A stretch of 64,000 nt of DNA from Streptomyces sp. M41(2017) (lineage in GTDB: Bacteria; Actinomycetota; Actinomycetes; Streptomycetales; Streptomycetaceae): contig NZ_MWFK01000001.1 of the NCBI RefSeq assembly GCF_002078175.1, positions 744,001 to 808,000 on the forward strand, written 5' to 3'. The position numbers and the translations under genes were made by a program. Below, in pieces: positions 57,285 to 64,000 of this stretch. Below the pieces are notes generated by a model that saw only the letters and a list, made by a program, of their open reading frames with translations, was not told the DNA's origin and searched no databases. The stretch's first letter is position 1. Each line of letters begins with the position of its first letter.

Positions 57285-57857
57285 GATGAGCTTCCATGCC
57301 GTCGGCAGCAGGCCCATGGCCAGTGCGGCCTTGAGGGCGTCGCCGATCAGGAACGGCGTGAGGCCCGCCGCGACGGCCGCGCTCGCCGACATGCCGGTGG
57401 CCAGGGCCAGGTAGGGCACGCCGATCGCGTAGACGATCGCCTCGCCGATGAGCATCGTGCCCGCCATGCGCAGGACCGAGCGGTCGGCACCGCGGCGGGC
57501 CAGGGACCCGACGACCGTCGACGCGAGCAGCATGCCGAGGACGTAGCCGAAGGACGGCGCCGCGGCACCCGAGCCGCCGCCCGCGAACCACGGGACACCG
57601 GCCATGCCGACCAGCGCGTACACCGCGAGGGACAGGAAGCCGCGGCGCGCGCCGAGTGCCGTGCCGACGAGCAGCGCGGCGAAGGTCTGGCCGGTCACCG
57701 GCACCGGGGACCCCGGGACGGGCAGCGAGATCTGGGCGGCGAGTCCGGTGAGCGCGGCACCGCCGACCACGAGGGCGACGTCGCGGACGCGGGAGGCCGG
57801 CAGGAGGTCGGCGAGGACCTCGCCGGGTCGGGAGGACGTGGCGGCAACGGTGCTCAT
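57273..57857 (-). CDS. bioY: Biotin transporter BioY (ECF S component)
   Basis: 194 aa with six membrane helices. BioY signature: AAQISLPVPGSPVPVTGQTFAALLVG and LGARRGFLSLAVYALVGMAG. The C-terminal block YLALATGMSASAAVAAGLTPFLIGDALKAALA is also typical. Binds biotin in the membrane; works alone or with an energy-coupling module (BioM/BioN), which is not encoded nearby. ATG 57857. A perfect 12-bp palindrome lies upstream. The stop codon sits inside a tandem repeat. Confidence 0.95.
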   Translation of the reverse strand: MSTVAATSSRPGEVLADLLPASRVRDVALVVGGAALTGLAAQISLPVPGSPVPVTGQTFAALLVGTALGARRGFLSLAVYALVGMAGVPWFAGGGSGAAAPSFGYVLGMLLASTVVGSLARRGADRSVLRMAGTMLIGEAIVYAIGVPYLALATGMSASAAVAAGLTPFLIGDALKAALAMGLLPTAWKLIDKK

Positions 57858-58387
57858 GGGGACTCCGGCGAAGGGGATGCCCCACGGACTCCTGGGGAGT
57901 TCGGGGGGAGGGCAGGTCGGGACACGGTGACGCTATCCCAGGGGCGTACCGGTGATCACCGTCAGCGCTCGACAAAGGGCGGAGCGCGAGCTTGGTGGGC
58001 TCCTCACAAAGAACGGCCCGTACACCCGCGCGAAGGTGATGCTGGTCACTGCGGTGACGTGGTCCGTGCCCCGCTCCGGCGCCGAGCGCGACTGTGGGGA
58101 CTCACCAAAGGGGTCGCCCTGATCCTGACGCGAGGTGTGCGGCGCTCACGTCACCGCGACCGGCCGGCCACCCCGCGGCCCGACCACCTCCGGCCCCGCC
58201 TTCGCCCTCGCCCCGACCCCGCCTTGACCATCGCCCCGACCCCGACCCCGAAGTGAACGGAGCCTCACGCTCCGTACGGATCGCGTCCGCATGCTGGGCG
58301 GCCTTGCCCTCCCGGTGGTGCGGCTGCCCAGACTGTGGGCGTTTTTGCCGCTCGCACGCCCTCGCACGTAAGGGACCCCCCGCTCTC
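57858..58387. other. Non-coding divergent region between bioY and the second permease
   Basis: 530 bp. The bioY side holds a TAGCGT -10-like hexamer (minus, 57930-57935) and the palindrome 57950-57961. The permease side has Arg/Pro-coding-like GC-rich sequence without ribosome site and no recognised riboswitch. Confidence 0.5.
57950..57961 (-). promoter_or_regulatory. Perfect palindrome in the bioY promoter region
   Basis: CGGTGATCACCG is a 12-bp perfect inverted repeat, 14 bp upstream of TAGCGT, where the -35 should be. Candidate operator for a biotin-responsive or other repressor; it does not match the TGAAC/GTTCA boxes I recall for BioQ. Confidence 0.45.
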
Positions 58388-59797
58388 ATGTCCCGCACCA
58401 CCCTCGACACCTCGCCCGGCGACACCCCACCCGGCTCCGCCGGCGCCGAAGCGCCCCTGTCCCAAGGCCTGAAGCAGCGCCACCTCTCGATGATCGCCCT
58501 CGGCGGCGTCATCGGCGCCGGACTGTTCGTCGGCTCCGGTGCCGGCATCGCCGCCGCCGGTCCGTCCATCGTCATCGCGTACGCCGTATCGGGCCTGCTC
58601 GTCATGCTGGTGATGCGGATGCTCGGCGAGATGTCGGCCGCGTATCCGTCATCCGGATCCTTTTCGGCGCACGCCGAGCGGGCGATCGGGCCCTGGGCCG
58701 GCTTCACGGCCGGCTGGGCCTTCTGGGTGCTGCTGTGCACGGCGGTCGGTCTGGAGGGCATCGGCGCCGCGAAGATCGTCACCGGCTGGCTGCCCGGAAC
58801 GCCCGAGTGGGCGTGGGTGGCGCTGTTCATGGTCGTCTTCTGCGTGGCCAACCTCGCCGCCGTGAAGAACTTCGGCGAGTTCGAGTTCTGGTTCGCGGCC
58901 CTCAAGGTCGGCGCCATCGCACTGTTCCTCGTGCTCGGCGTCCTGGCCATCACGGGTGTGCTGCCCGGCACGGACGCGCCGGGCACCGCGAACCTCACGG
59001 GTGACGGGGGCTTCCTGCCCAACGGCGGCGAGGGGCTCGTGATCGGACTGCTCGCCTCGGTGTTCGCGTACGGCGGTCTGGAGACCGTGACGATCGCGGC
59101 GGCCGAGTCGCAGGACCCGGTCAAGGGTGTGGCGAGCGCGGTCCGCACCGCGATGTGGCGCATCGCGCTCTTCTACGTCGGCTCGATGGCGGTCATCGTC
59201 ACCCTCGTGCCGTGGGACTCCGAGGCGGTCGTCACCAGCGGCCCGTACGTGGCCACCCTCGAACACCTCGGCATCCCGGGCGCCGGACAGCTGATGAACG
59301 TGGTCATCCTCGTGGCCCTGCTGTCGGCGATGAACGCGAACATCTACGGTTCCTCGCGCATCGCCTACTCCCTGGTCGAGCGCGGGCAGGGCCCGAAGGC
59401 CCTCGGCCGCGTCTCGTCGGGGGTGCCGCGGGTCGCCGTGCTCGTCTCCTGCGTCTTCGGTTTCGCCTGTGTCGTCCTCAGCTACTGGCGTCCGGACGAC
59501 GTCTTCCCCTGGCTGCTGAACATGATCGGCGCGGTGATCCTGGTCGTCTGGATGTTCATCGCGGTCTCCCAACTGCGGCTGCGCCGGCGTCTGGACCGTG
59601 AGGCGCCGCAGAAGCTGGTCGTCCGCATGTGGGCGTTCCCCGCGCTGACCTGGATCGCGCTGGCCGGCATGGTCGCCGTCTTCGTCCTGATGGCCCGGGA
59701 GCCGGACACCCGCGTGCAGCTCTACTCCACGGGTGGCATGACGCTGTTCCTGGCGGCGGTCGGCTACGCCCGCCAGCGGATCCGCGCCCGCGCCTGA
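58388..59797 (+). CDS. Amino acid permease, APC superfamily (AAT type)
   Basis: 469 aa with 12 helices. Signature LGGVIGAGLFVGSGAGIAAAGPS, MLGEMSAAYPSSGSFSAHAERAIG, GEFEFWFAALKVGAIAL. About half identical by eye to the permease at 51469-52956, sharing VLPG, the WRIALFYVGS motif region and the tail pattern REAPQKLVVRMW. Substrate unknown. ATG 58388, AAGGGA about 12 nt upstream; the longer frame upstream to 58094 reads through non-coding Pro/Arg-rich sequence. Confidence 0.92.
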   Translation: MSRTTLDTSPGDTPPGSAGAEAPLSQGLKQRHLSMIALGGVIGAGLFVGSGAGIAAAGPSIVIAYAVSGLLVMLVMRMLGEMSAAYPSSGSFSAHAERAIGPWAGFTAGWAFWVLLCTAVGLEGIGAAKIVTGWLPGTPEWAWVALFMVVFCVANLAAVKNFGEFEFWFAALKVGAIALFLVLGVLAITGVLPGTDAPGTANLTGDGGFLPNGGEGLVIGLLASVFAYGGLETVTIAAAESQDPVKGVASAVRTAMWRIALFYVGSMAVIVTLVPWDSEAVVTSGPYVATLEHLGIPGAGQLMNVVILVALLSAMNANIYGSSRIAYSLVERGQGPKALGRVSSGVPRVAVLVSCVFGFACVVLSYWRPDDVFPWLLNMIGAVILVVWMFIAVSQLRLRRRLDREAPQKLVVRMWAFPALTWIALAGMVAVFVLMAREPDTRVQLYSTGGMTLFLAAVGYARQRIRARA

Positions 59798-59820
59798 CCT
59801 GCCCGGCCGCCCCGCCCGAG

Positions 59821-59859
59821 GGGCCCTCACGCGAAAACGACATCGCGCGGGGGCCCTTT
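59821..59859 (+). terminator. Terminator of the second permease
   Basis: GGGCCC and CGCG blocks pair with their complements around an internal mismatch; TTTC follows. Confidence 0.55.
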
Positions 59860-59936
59860 CGCGTACCCGGGCGCGGTTAACGGCGCTCGCACGATCCGGT
59901 TGCGTGCCCGGACACACACACCGCGCCTATTGCTGC

Positions 59937-59963
59937 TAGCGTGCAGTTGCGATCCATTCGCAA
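59937..59963 (+). promoter_or_regulatory. Promoter -10 overlapped by a Fur/Nur-type palindrome
   Basis: TAGCGT (59937-59942), then the perfect inverted repeat TTGCGA-TCCAT-TCGCAA (59947-59963), which would cover the transcription start. The half-site fits the TTGC...GCAA pattern I recall for the nickel-responsive regulator Nur of Streptomyces. Confidence 0.5.
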
Positions 59964-60080
59964 TAAAGCGGGGAGGTGCGGGGCCGCGTACCCGTCCGTA
60001 CGCGCCCCCGGACGCCTGGATCGTGCAGCGTCCTGCTCGTGATCGTCTTCTCACCCTTCACGGAGCGGGCGGAAGAAAGG

Positions 60081-60113
60081 GAGCCCCCGCGAGGACATGA
60101 CTCGCGGGGGCTC
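60081..60113 (+). terminator. Terminator ending the short transcript
   Basis: GAGCCCCCGCGAG and CTCGCGGGGGCTC form a perfect 13-bp stem with a GACATGA loop. Confidence 0.7.
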
Positions 60114-60398
60114 TCCCCCGCCGGGGATCCCCGGGTACGCCGGTCCGGACGACGAACCCGCCCTCAGGACACGCACGGCAAAACCGGGTCCTCGTGGGAG
60201 CGGGGCCGCGCGACGGGGGCAGGACGCGCGCTGCGCAGGGGGCGCTCGGAGTGAAAGGGCGTCGCGGCGGGCCGGAATTTGGGACCGTGGGCCGACCCAG
60301 GGAGCGCATACGCTCGCGGGGCCGCCGTCCGGCGCCCGGACGCCTCGGCCCTCGTGCCCGCGCTCTCCCCCGGACCGGTTCCACACGGAGGTGTCGCC

Positions 60399-60605
60399 GT
60401 GGACGTGCGCTGCCCGAACTGCGGAGGACCGCTGCAGCGGTTCCGCAAGCTCACCAAGGACGAGGAGGCGCATGTGCGCCGGATCCTGGAGGTGGACGAC
60501 CCGGCCGCCTATCACCGCTGCACGAGGAAGGGCTGCCGCCGGTTCCAGCGGTGGATCAACTGGCGCGACGGGGGCGACTTCCCGGAGGCCCAGGCCGCCA
60601 CCTGA
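60399..60605 (+). CDS. Small zinc-ribbon protein (68 aa)
   Basis: GTG 60399 with GGAGG 7 nt upstream. MDVRCPNCGGPLQRF gives a first Cys pair (C5, C8); the second is CTRKGC (C41, C46), a probable zinc knuckle. Between them is a charged helix (KDEEAHVRRILEVDD). Ends in a Trp-rich stretch RWINWRDGG. Cytoplasmic; function unknown. The strong ribosome site argues for a real gene despite the short length. Confidence 0.75.
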   Translation: MDVRCPNCGGPLQRFRKLTKDEEAHVRRILEVDDPAAYHRCTRKGCRRFQRWINWRDGGDFPEAQAAT

Positions 60606-60612
60606 CACGCGA

Positions 60613-60640
60613 CCGGGGCCCGGCGTGTGCCGGGCCCCGG
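60613..60640. terminator. Bidirectional terminator between zinc-ribbon and DsbA-like genes
   Basis: A twelve-base-pair perfect stem CCGGGGCCCGGC with a GTGT loop, between convergent genes. Confidence 0.75.
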
Positions 60641-60686
60641 GGAGCAGCGGACCGGCCGGCGCGGAGCGCCGGGCCGGGGAGGCGGA

Positions 60687-61355
60687 CTACAGGTTGCTGA
60701 AGTCCGGACCGGCGGAACGGGAGCGCTTGAGTTCGTAGAAGCCGGGCACCGAGGCGACCAGGAGCGTGCCGTCCCACAGCTTCGCGGCCTCCTCGCCCTT
60801 GGGCGCGGGGGTGACGACGGGACCGAAGAAGGCGATCTGCTCGCCGTCGGCACCGGGCACGGCGATGACCGGGGTGCCGACGTCCTGGCCGACCTTCTCG
60901 ATGCCCTCCTTGTGGGAGGCGCGCAGCTCGGCGTCGAACTCGAAGTCGTCCTGGTCGGCGTAGTCGATCAGGTCCGCGGGGAGTCCGACCTCGTCGAGAG
61001 CGGCCGCGATGGCCTCCCTCGTCGGGCCCGCGCCCTCGTTGTGGATGCGGGTGCCGAGCGCGGTGTACAGCGGGCCGAGGATGTCGTCGCCGTGCTTCTG
61101 CCAGGCGGCGGTGACGACCCTGATCGGCTGCCAGGCCTTGGTGGAGAGCAGCTCGCGGTACTCCTCGGGAAGCTCGTCCAGCTTGGGCTCGTTCAGGACG
61201 GCGAGGCTCATGATGTGCCAGCGGACCTCGATGTCGCGGACCTTCTCCACTTCGAGCACCCACCGCGAGGTCATCCAGGCCCAGGGGCACAGCGGGTCGA
61301 ACCAGAAGTCGACGGGGGTCTTGCCGGAACTGGGCTGAGCGGTCTGCTCGGACAT
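60687..61355 (-). CDS. DsbA-family protein, mycothiol-dependent nitroreductase (Rv2466c) type
   Basis: 222 aa. Starts VDFWFDPLCPWAWMTSRW: the Rv2466c pattern, but the active site is CPWA (Cys23-Pro-Trp-Ala26) instead of CPWC, so only the nucleophilic Cys is present. Further family stretches: VRWHIMSLAVLNEP, LYTALGTRIHNEG, VGTPVIAV, FFGPVV-P and the C-terminal FYELKRSRS. Cytoplasmic, no signal peptide. Rv2466c reduces with mycothiol; a monothiol version could work by forming a mixed disulphide with mycothiol. Divergent from pepN. Confidence 0.88.
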   Translation of the reverse strand: MSEQTAQPSSGKTPVDFWFDPLCPWAWMTSRWVLEVEKVRDIEVRWHIMSLAVLNEPKLDELPEEYRELLSTKAWQPIRVVTAAWQKHGDDILGPLYTALGTRIHNEGAGPTREAIAAALDEVGLPADLIDYADQDDFEFDAELRASHKEGIEKVGQDVGTPVIAVPGADGEQIAFFGPVVTPAPKGEEAAKLWDGTLLVASVPGFYELKRSRSAGPDFSNL

Positions 61356-61556
61356 GGCTCTCCTCGGAACGCGGTCTTTGCGGGTACAACGCGCGAGGTC
61401 GTCCGCGCCATTCCCGCACGGCGTCCCCGTTCCGCTCCTCCCGGCCGCCCACGCCGCCCCGCGGGCGTCCTCGGCACCGTGCTGTCCGGTGACAGGGGCA
61501 CATGGCAGGATCGGTCCTGTTCACACATGTCTATGACGCCATGAGGGAGTGCAGCC

Positions 61557-64000
61557 GTGCCCGGTGAGAACCTGTCCCGCGACGAGGCCCAGGAGCGGGC
61601 GGCACTGCTGTCCGTCGACAGCTACGACGTCTTCCTCGACCTGCGCTCGGCCGTCGGCGAGACGGAGCCCGGCGACGGCGACGGCGCTCCCCGCACCTTC
61701 CGCTCGGTCACCACGCTCCGTTTCCGCTGCGCCGAGCCGGGCGCCGCGAGTTTCGCGGATCTGATCGCGCCGAGCGTCACGGCCGTGTCGCTCAACGGCC
61801 GCGACCTCGACCCGGGCGAGGTCTTCGACGGGGTGCGGCTCCGGCTGGAGGACCTCGCCGCGGAGAACGAACTCGTGGTGGACGCCCAGTGCGCCTACTC
61901 CCGTACCGGCGAGGGCATGCACCGCTTCGTCGACCCCGAGGACGGCGAGGTCTACCTGTACACGCAGTACGAGCCGGCGGACTCGCGGCGCGTGTTCGCC
62001 AACTTCGAGCAGCCGGACCTCAAGGCCCCGTTCCGTTTCTCGGTCCGGGCCCCGGAGGGCTGGACGGCCTGGAGCAACGGCGCGGGTGAACTCGCGGACG
62101 GTGTCTGGCGGTTCGCCGAGACCAAGCCGATCTCGACGTACATCACTGCGGTCGTCGCGGGCCCGTACCACTACGTGACGGACTCCTACACGCGCACCTT
62201 CGACGACGGTACGACGCTGGAGATCCCGCTCGGCGCGATGTGCCGCAAGGGGCTCGCCCCGCACTTCGACGCCGACGACGTGTTCCTGGTGACCAAGCAG
62301 GGGCTGGACTTCTTCCACGACCACTTCGACTACCCGTACCCCTTCGGGAAGTACGACCAGGCGTTCGTGCCCGAGTACAACCTCGGGGCGATGGAGAACC
62401 CGGGCCTGGTCACCTTCCGCGAGGAGTACATCTTCCGCGGCAACGTGACGCAGGCGTCGTACGAGGCCCGGGCGAACGTCATCCTGCACGAGATGGCGCA
62501 CATGTGGTTCGGCGACCTCGTGACCATGGTGTGGTGGGACGACCTGTGGCTGAAGGAGTCCTTCGCCGACTTCATGGGCACGTTCGCCAACGTGGGCGCG
62601 ACCCGCTTCACCGACGCCTGGATCACCTTCGCCAACCGCCGCAAGGCCTGGGCCTACCGGGCCGACCAGCTGCCCTCCACGCACCCGATCACCGCGGACA
62701 TCCGCGACCTCCAGGACGCCAAGCTCAACTTCGACGGCATCACCTACGCCAAGGGCGCCTCCGTCCTCAAGCAGCTCGTGGCGTACGTCGGACAGGACGC
62801 CTTCCTGGAGGGCGCGCGCCGCTACTTCAAGCGGAACGCGTACGGCAACACGCGCCTCGGCGACCTGCTGTCCGTCCTGGAGGAGACCAGTGGACGGGAC
62901 ATGGCCGTCTGGGCCCGCTCCTGGCTGCAGACGGCGGGCGTCAACTCCCTGACTCCGCAGGTGGTGCTGAGTTCCGAGGGGCGCGTCACCGAGCTGGCGG
63001 TGCTCCAGGAGGCCGCGGAGTCCCACCCCGAACTGCGCCCGCACCGGGTGGCCGTGGGCCTCTACCGGCGTGAGTCGCTGCGCGAGGGCGGCGACGGCGC
63101 GCTCGTCCGGTACGCGCGGGCCGAGGTGGACGTCGACGGTCCGCGGACGGTCGTCGCGGACCTCGCCGGCGAGCAGGCCCCGGACCTGGTCCTCGTCAAC
63201 GACGACGACCTCACGTACTGCAAGATCCGCTTCGACGAGGGTTCGCTGGCCGCGCTGCGGGACGGCCTCGGCGAGATGACCGACCCGCTCGCGCGGGCCC
63301 TGTGCTGGTCGGCGCTGTGGAACCTCACGCGTGACGCGCTGATGCCGGCGCGGGACTTCATCGGTCTGGTGCTGCGTTTCGCCGGCCGCGAGTCCGACAT
63401 CGGCGTCCTCCAGACGCTGCACGGCTGGGCGGACTCCGCGCTCGTCCACTACGTGGCGCCCGGCTGGCGCGCCGAGGGCGCGCGGTCGCTGGCCGAGGGC
63501 GCGCTCAAGGAGCTGCGGCTCACCGAGCCGGGCAGCCAGCACCAGCTGGCATGGGCCCGCTTCTTCGCCCACGTCGCGTCGGGCGAGGCCGATCTCCAGC
63601 TGCTCCAGGGGCTGTTGGAGGGCACGGCGAAGATCGACGGGCTGGAGGTCGACCAGGAGCTGCGCTGGGCGTTCCTGGAGCCGCTGGCCGCGCACGGCGT
63701 GGCCGACGAGTCGGTGATCGGCGCCGAACTCGCCCGCGACGACACGGCGTCCGGCAAGCGGCACCAGGTCCGCTGTCTGGCGGCCCGCCCCTCCGCGGCG
63801 GTCAAGGCGCAGGCCTGGGCGGCCGTCGTGGAGTCGGACGCGCTGTCCAACGCCCTGGTCGAGGCGACCATCGCCGGCTTCGCCCAGCCGTCCGGCCGGG
63901 AGCTGCTCGCGCCCTACACCGCCCGGTACTTCGCCGCGATCGACCGGGTCTGGGAGGAGCGGTCGATCCAGATCGGCATGGACGTGGTCAGGGGACTGTT
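61557..64000 (+). CDS. pepN: Aminopeptidase N (M1 family), truncated by window end
   Basis: 814 complete codons visible; the 3' end is beyond the window. GTG 61557 is preceded by AGGGAG. M1 signature: GAMEN at residues 277-281 (N-terminal amine binding), HEMAH (first His at 311) in ILHEMAHMWFGD, the third zinc ligand Glu about 18 residues later in LKESFADF, and YAKGASVLKQL. The C-terminal helical ERAP1-like domain starts near residue 520. Cytoplasmic zinc aminopeptidase with broad specificity, typical total length about 850. Confidence 0.96.
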   Translation, partial: MPGENLSRDEAQERAALLSVDSYDVFLDLRSAVGETEPGDGDGAPRTFRSVTTLRFRCAEPGAASFADLIAPSVTAVSLNGRDLDPGEVFDGVRLRLEDLAAENELVVDAQCAYSRTGEGMHRFVDPEDGEVYLYTQYEPADSRRVFANFEQPDLKAPFRFSVRAPEGWTAWSNGAGELADGVWRFAETKPISTYITAVVAGPYHYVTDSYTRTFDDGTTLEIPLGAMCRKGLAPHFDADDVFLVTKQGLDFFHDHFDYPYPFGKYDQAFVPEYNLGAMENPGLVTFREEYIFRGNVTQASYEARANVILHEMAHMWFGDLVTMVWWDDLWLKESFADFMGTFANVGATRFTDAWITFANRRKAWAYRADQLPSTHPITADIRDLQDAKLNFDGITYAKGASVLKQLVAYVGQDAFLEGARRYFKRNAYGNTRLGDLLSVLEETSGRDMAVWARSWLQTAGVNSLTPQVVLSSEGRVTELAVLQEAAESHPELRPHRVAVGLYRRESLREGGDGALVRYARAEVDVDGPRTVVADLAGEQAPDLVLVNDDDLTYCKIRFDEGSLAALRDGLGEMTDPLARALCWSALWNLTRDALMPARDFIGLVLRFAGRESDIGVLQTLHGWADSALVHYVAPGWRAEGARSLAEGALKELRLTEPGSQHQLAWARFFAHVASGEADLQLLQGLLEGTAKIDGLEVDQELRWAFLEPLAAHGVADESVIGAELARDDTASGKRHQVRCLAARPSAAVKAQAWAAVVESDALSNALVEATIAGFAQPSGRELLAPYTARYFAAIDRVWEERSIQIGMDVVRGL

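Larger units (their letters stand above)
59798..60398. other. Non-coding region with a Fur-type operator and a possible short transcript
   Basis: 600 bp without a credible protein gene. Contains the permease terminator (59821-59859), a -10-like TAGCGT (59937-59942), a TTGCGA-N5-TCGCAA palindrome (59947-59963), a strong hairpin (60081-60113), then GC-rich sequence up to the zinc-ribbon gene. Confidence 0.6.

Noticed and set aside
57858..58387. Riboswitch upstream of bioY or the permease
   Set aside because: No conserved riboswitch core could be recognised in either direction.
59976..60254. 92-codon plus-strand frame after the Nur-like box
   Set aside because: GTG lies directly against GGGGAGG with no spacing, the frame passes through a strong hairpin and is Arg/Pro-rich; not protein-like.

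Overview
The window is very GC-rich, uses GTG starts heavily, and has the gene order of a Streptomyces chromosome. From memory it is collinear with the S. coelicolor stretch from about SCO2578 (pdtA) to SCO2643 (pepN). It carries core housekeeping genes plus the sporulation cell-wall cluster. I see no prophage, insertion sequence, CRISPR array, rRNA operon or biosynthetic cluster.

Layout. 1-5.8 kb: a truncated LytR-CpsA-Psr protein (pdtA-like), nadD, two tiny membrane proteins, an M48-like metalloprotease, and two paralogous membrane proteins that share an N-terminal SVVFDE motif (the SCO2583/SCO2584 pair). 6-9.1 kb: proA, an unknown gene and proB. 9.6-14.2 kb: a membrane-anchored polyol-phosphate transferase, then rplU-rpmA-obgE. 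14.5-25.4 kb: a giant RNase E/G, a radical-SAM-associated protein, a membrane protein with seven internal repeats, a DUF899 protein, a TIGR03960-type radical SAM protein and a CYTH-CHAD protein. 25.5-32.1 kb: the elongasome/spore-wall operon mreB-mreC-mreD-mrdA-rodA. 32.4-37.9 kb: ndk, a DUF4233-like protein, folC, valS. 38-43.8 kb: a Pro/Gly-rich membrane protein, clpX, clpP2, clpP1, tig. 44-44.3 kb: tRNA-Pro(TGG) and tRNA-Gly(TCC). 44.5-51.2 kb: a 64-aa membrane protein, an acyltransferase, a MESH1-like HD protein, a SpoIIE-type phosphatase, an Eis-like acetyltransferase, a Nei-type glycosylase, rpiB. 51.5-64 kb: an amino-acid permease, a Ser/Thr kinase facing an LPKTG surface protein, bioY, a second permease, a zinc-ribbon protein, a mycothiol-nitroreductase-like protein and pepN (cut by the window end).

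How the genes fit together. MreB/C/D, PBP2 and RodA build the spore wall. The pdtA-like gene, the SCO2584-like gene and the teichoic-acid-type transferase lie within the same 32 kb and point to a coupled peptidoglycan and wall-polymer programme. ClpP1/ClpP2/ClpX/Tig form a protein-quality block; a ClgR-type box lies upstream of clpP1.

The observations most worth following are: a Fur/Nur-type palindrome sitting on a promoter with no gene before a terminator about 150 nt later; two unlinked paralogous promoters with the same 6-nt spacing between -10 and start codon; a 13-codon minicistron joining mrdA to rodA; a probable CTG start at 19590; the seven-repeat membrane protein; the pdtA-like protein lacking canonical LCP catalytic motifs; four 17-bp repeats at the bioY stop codon; and the palindrome in front of bioY.
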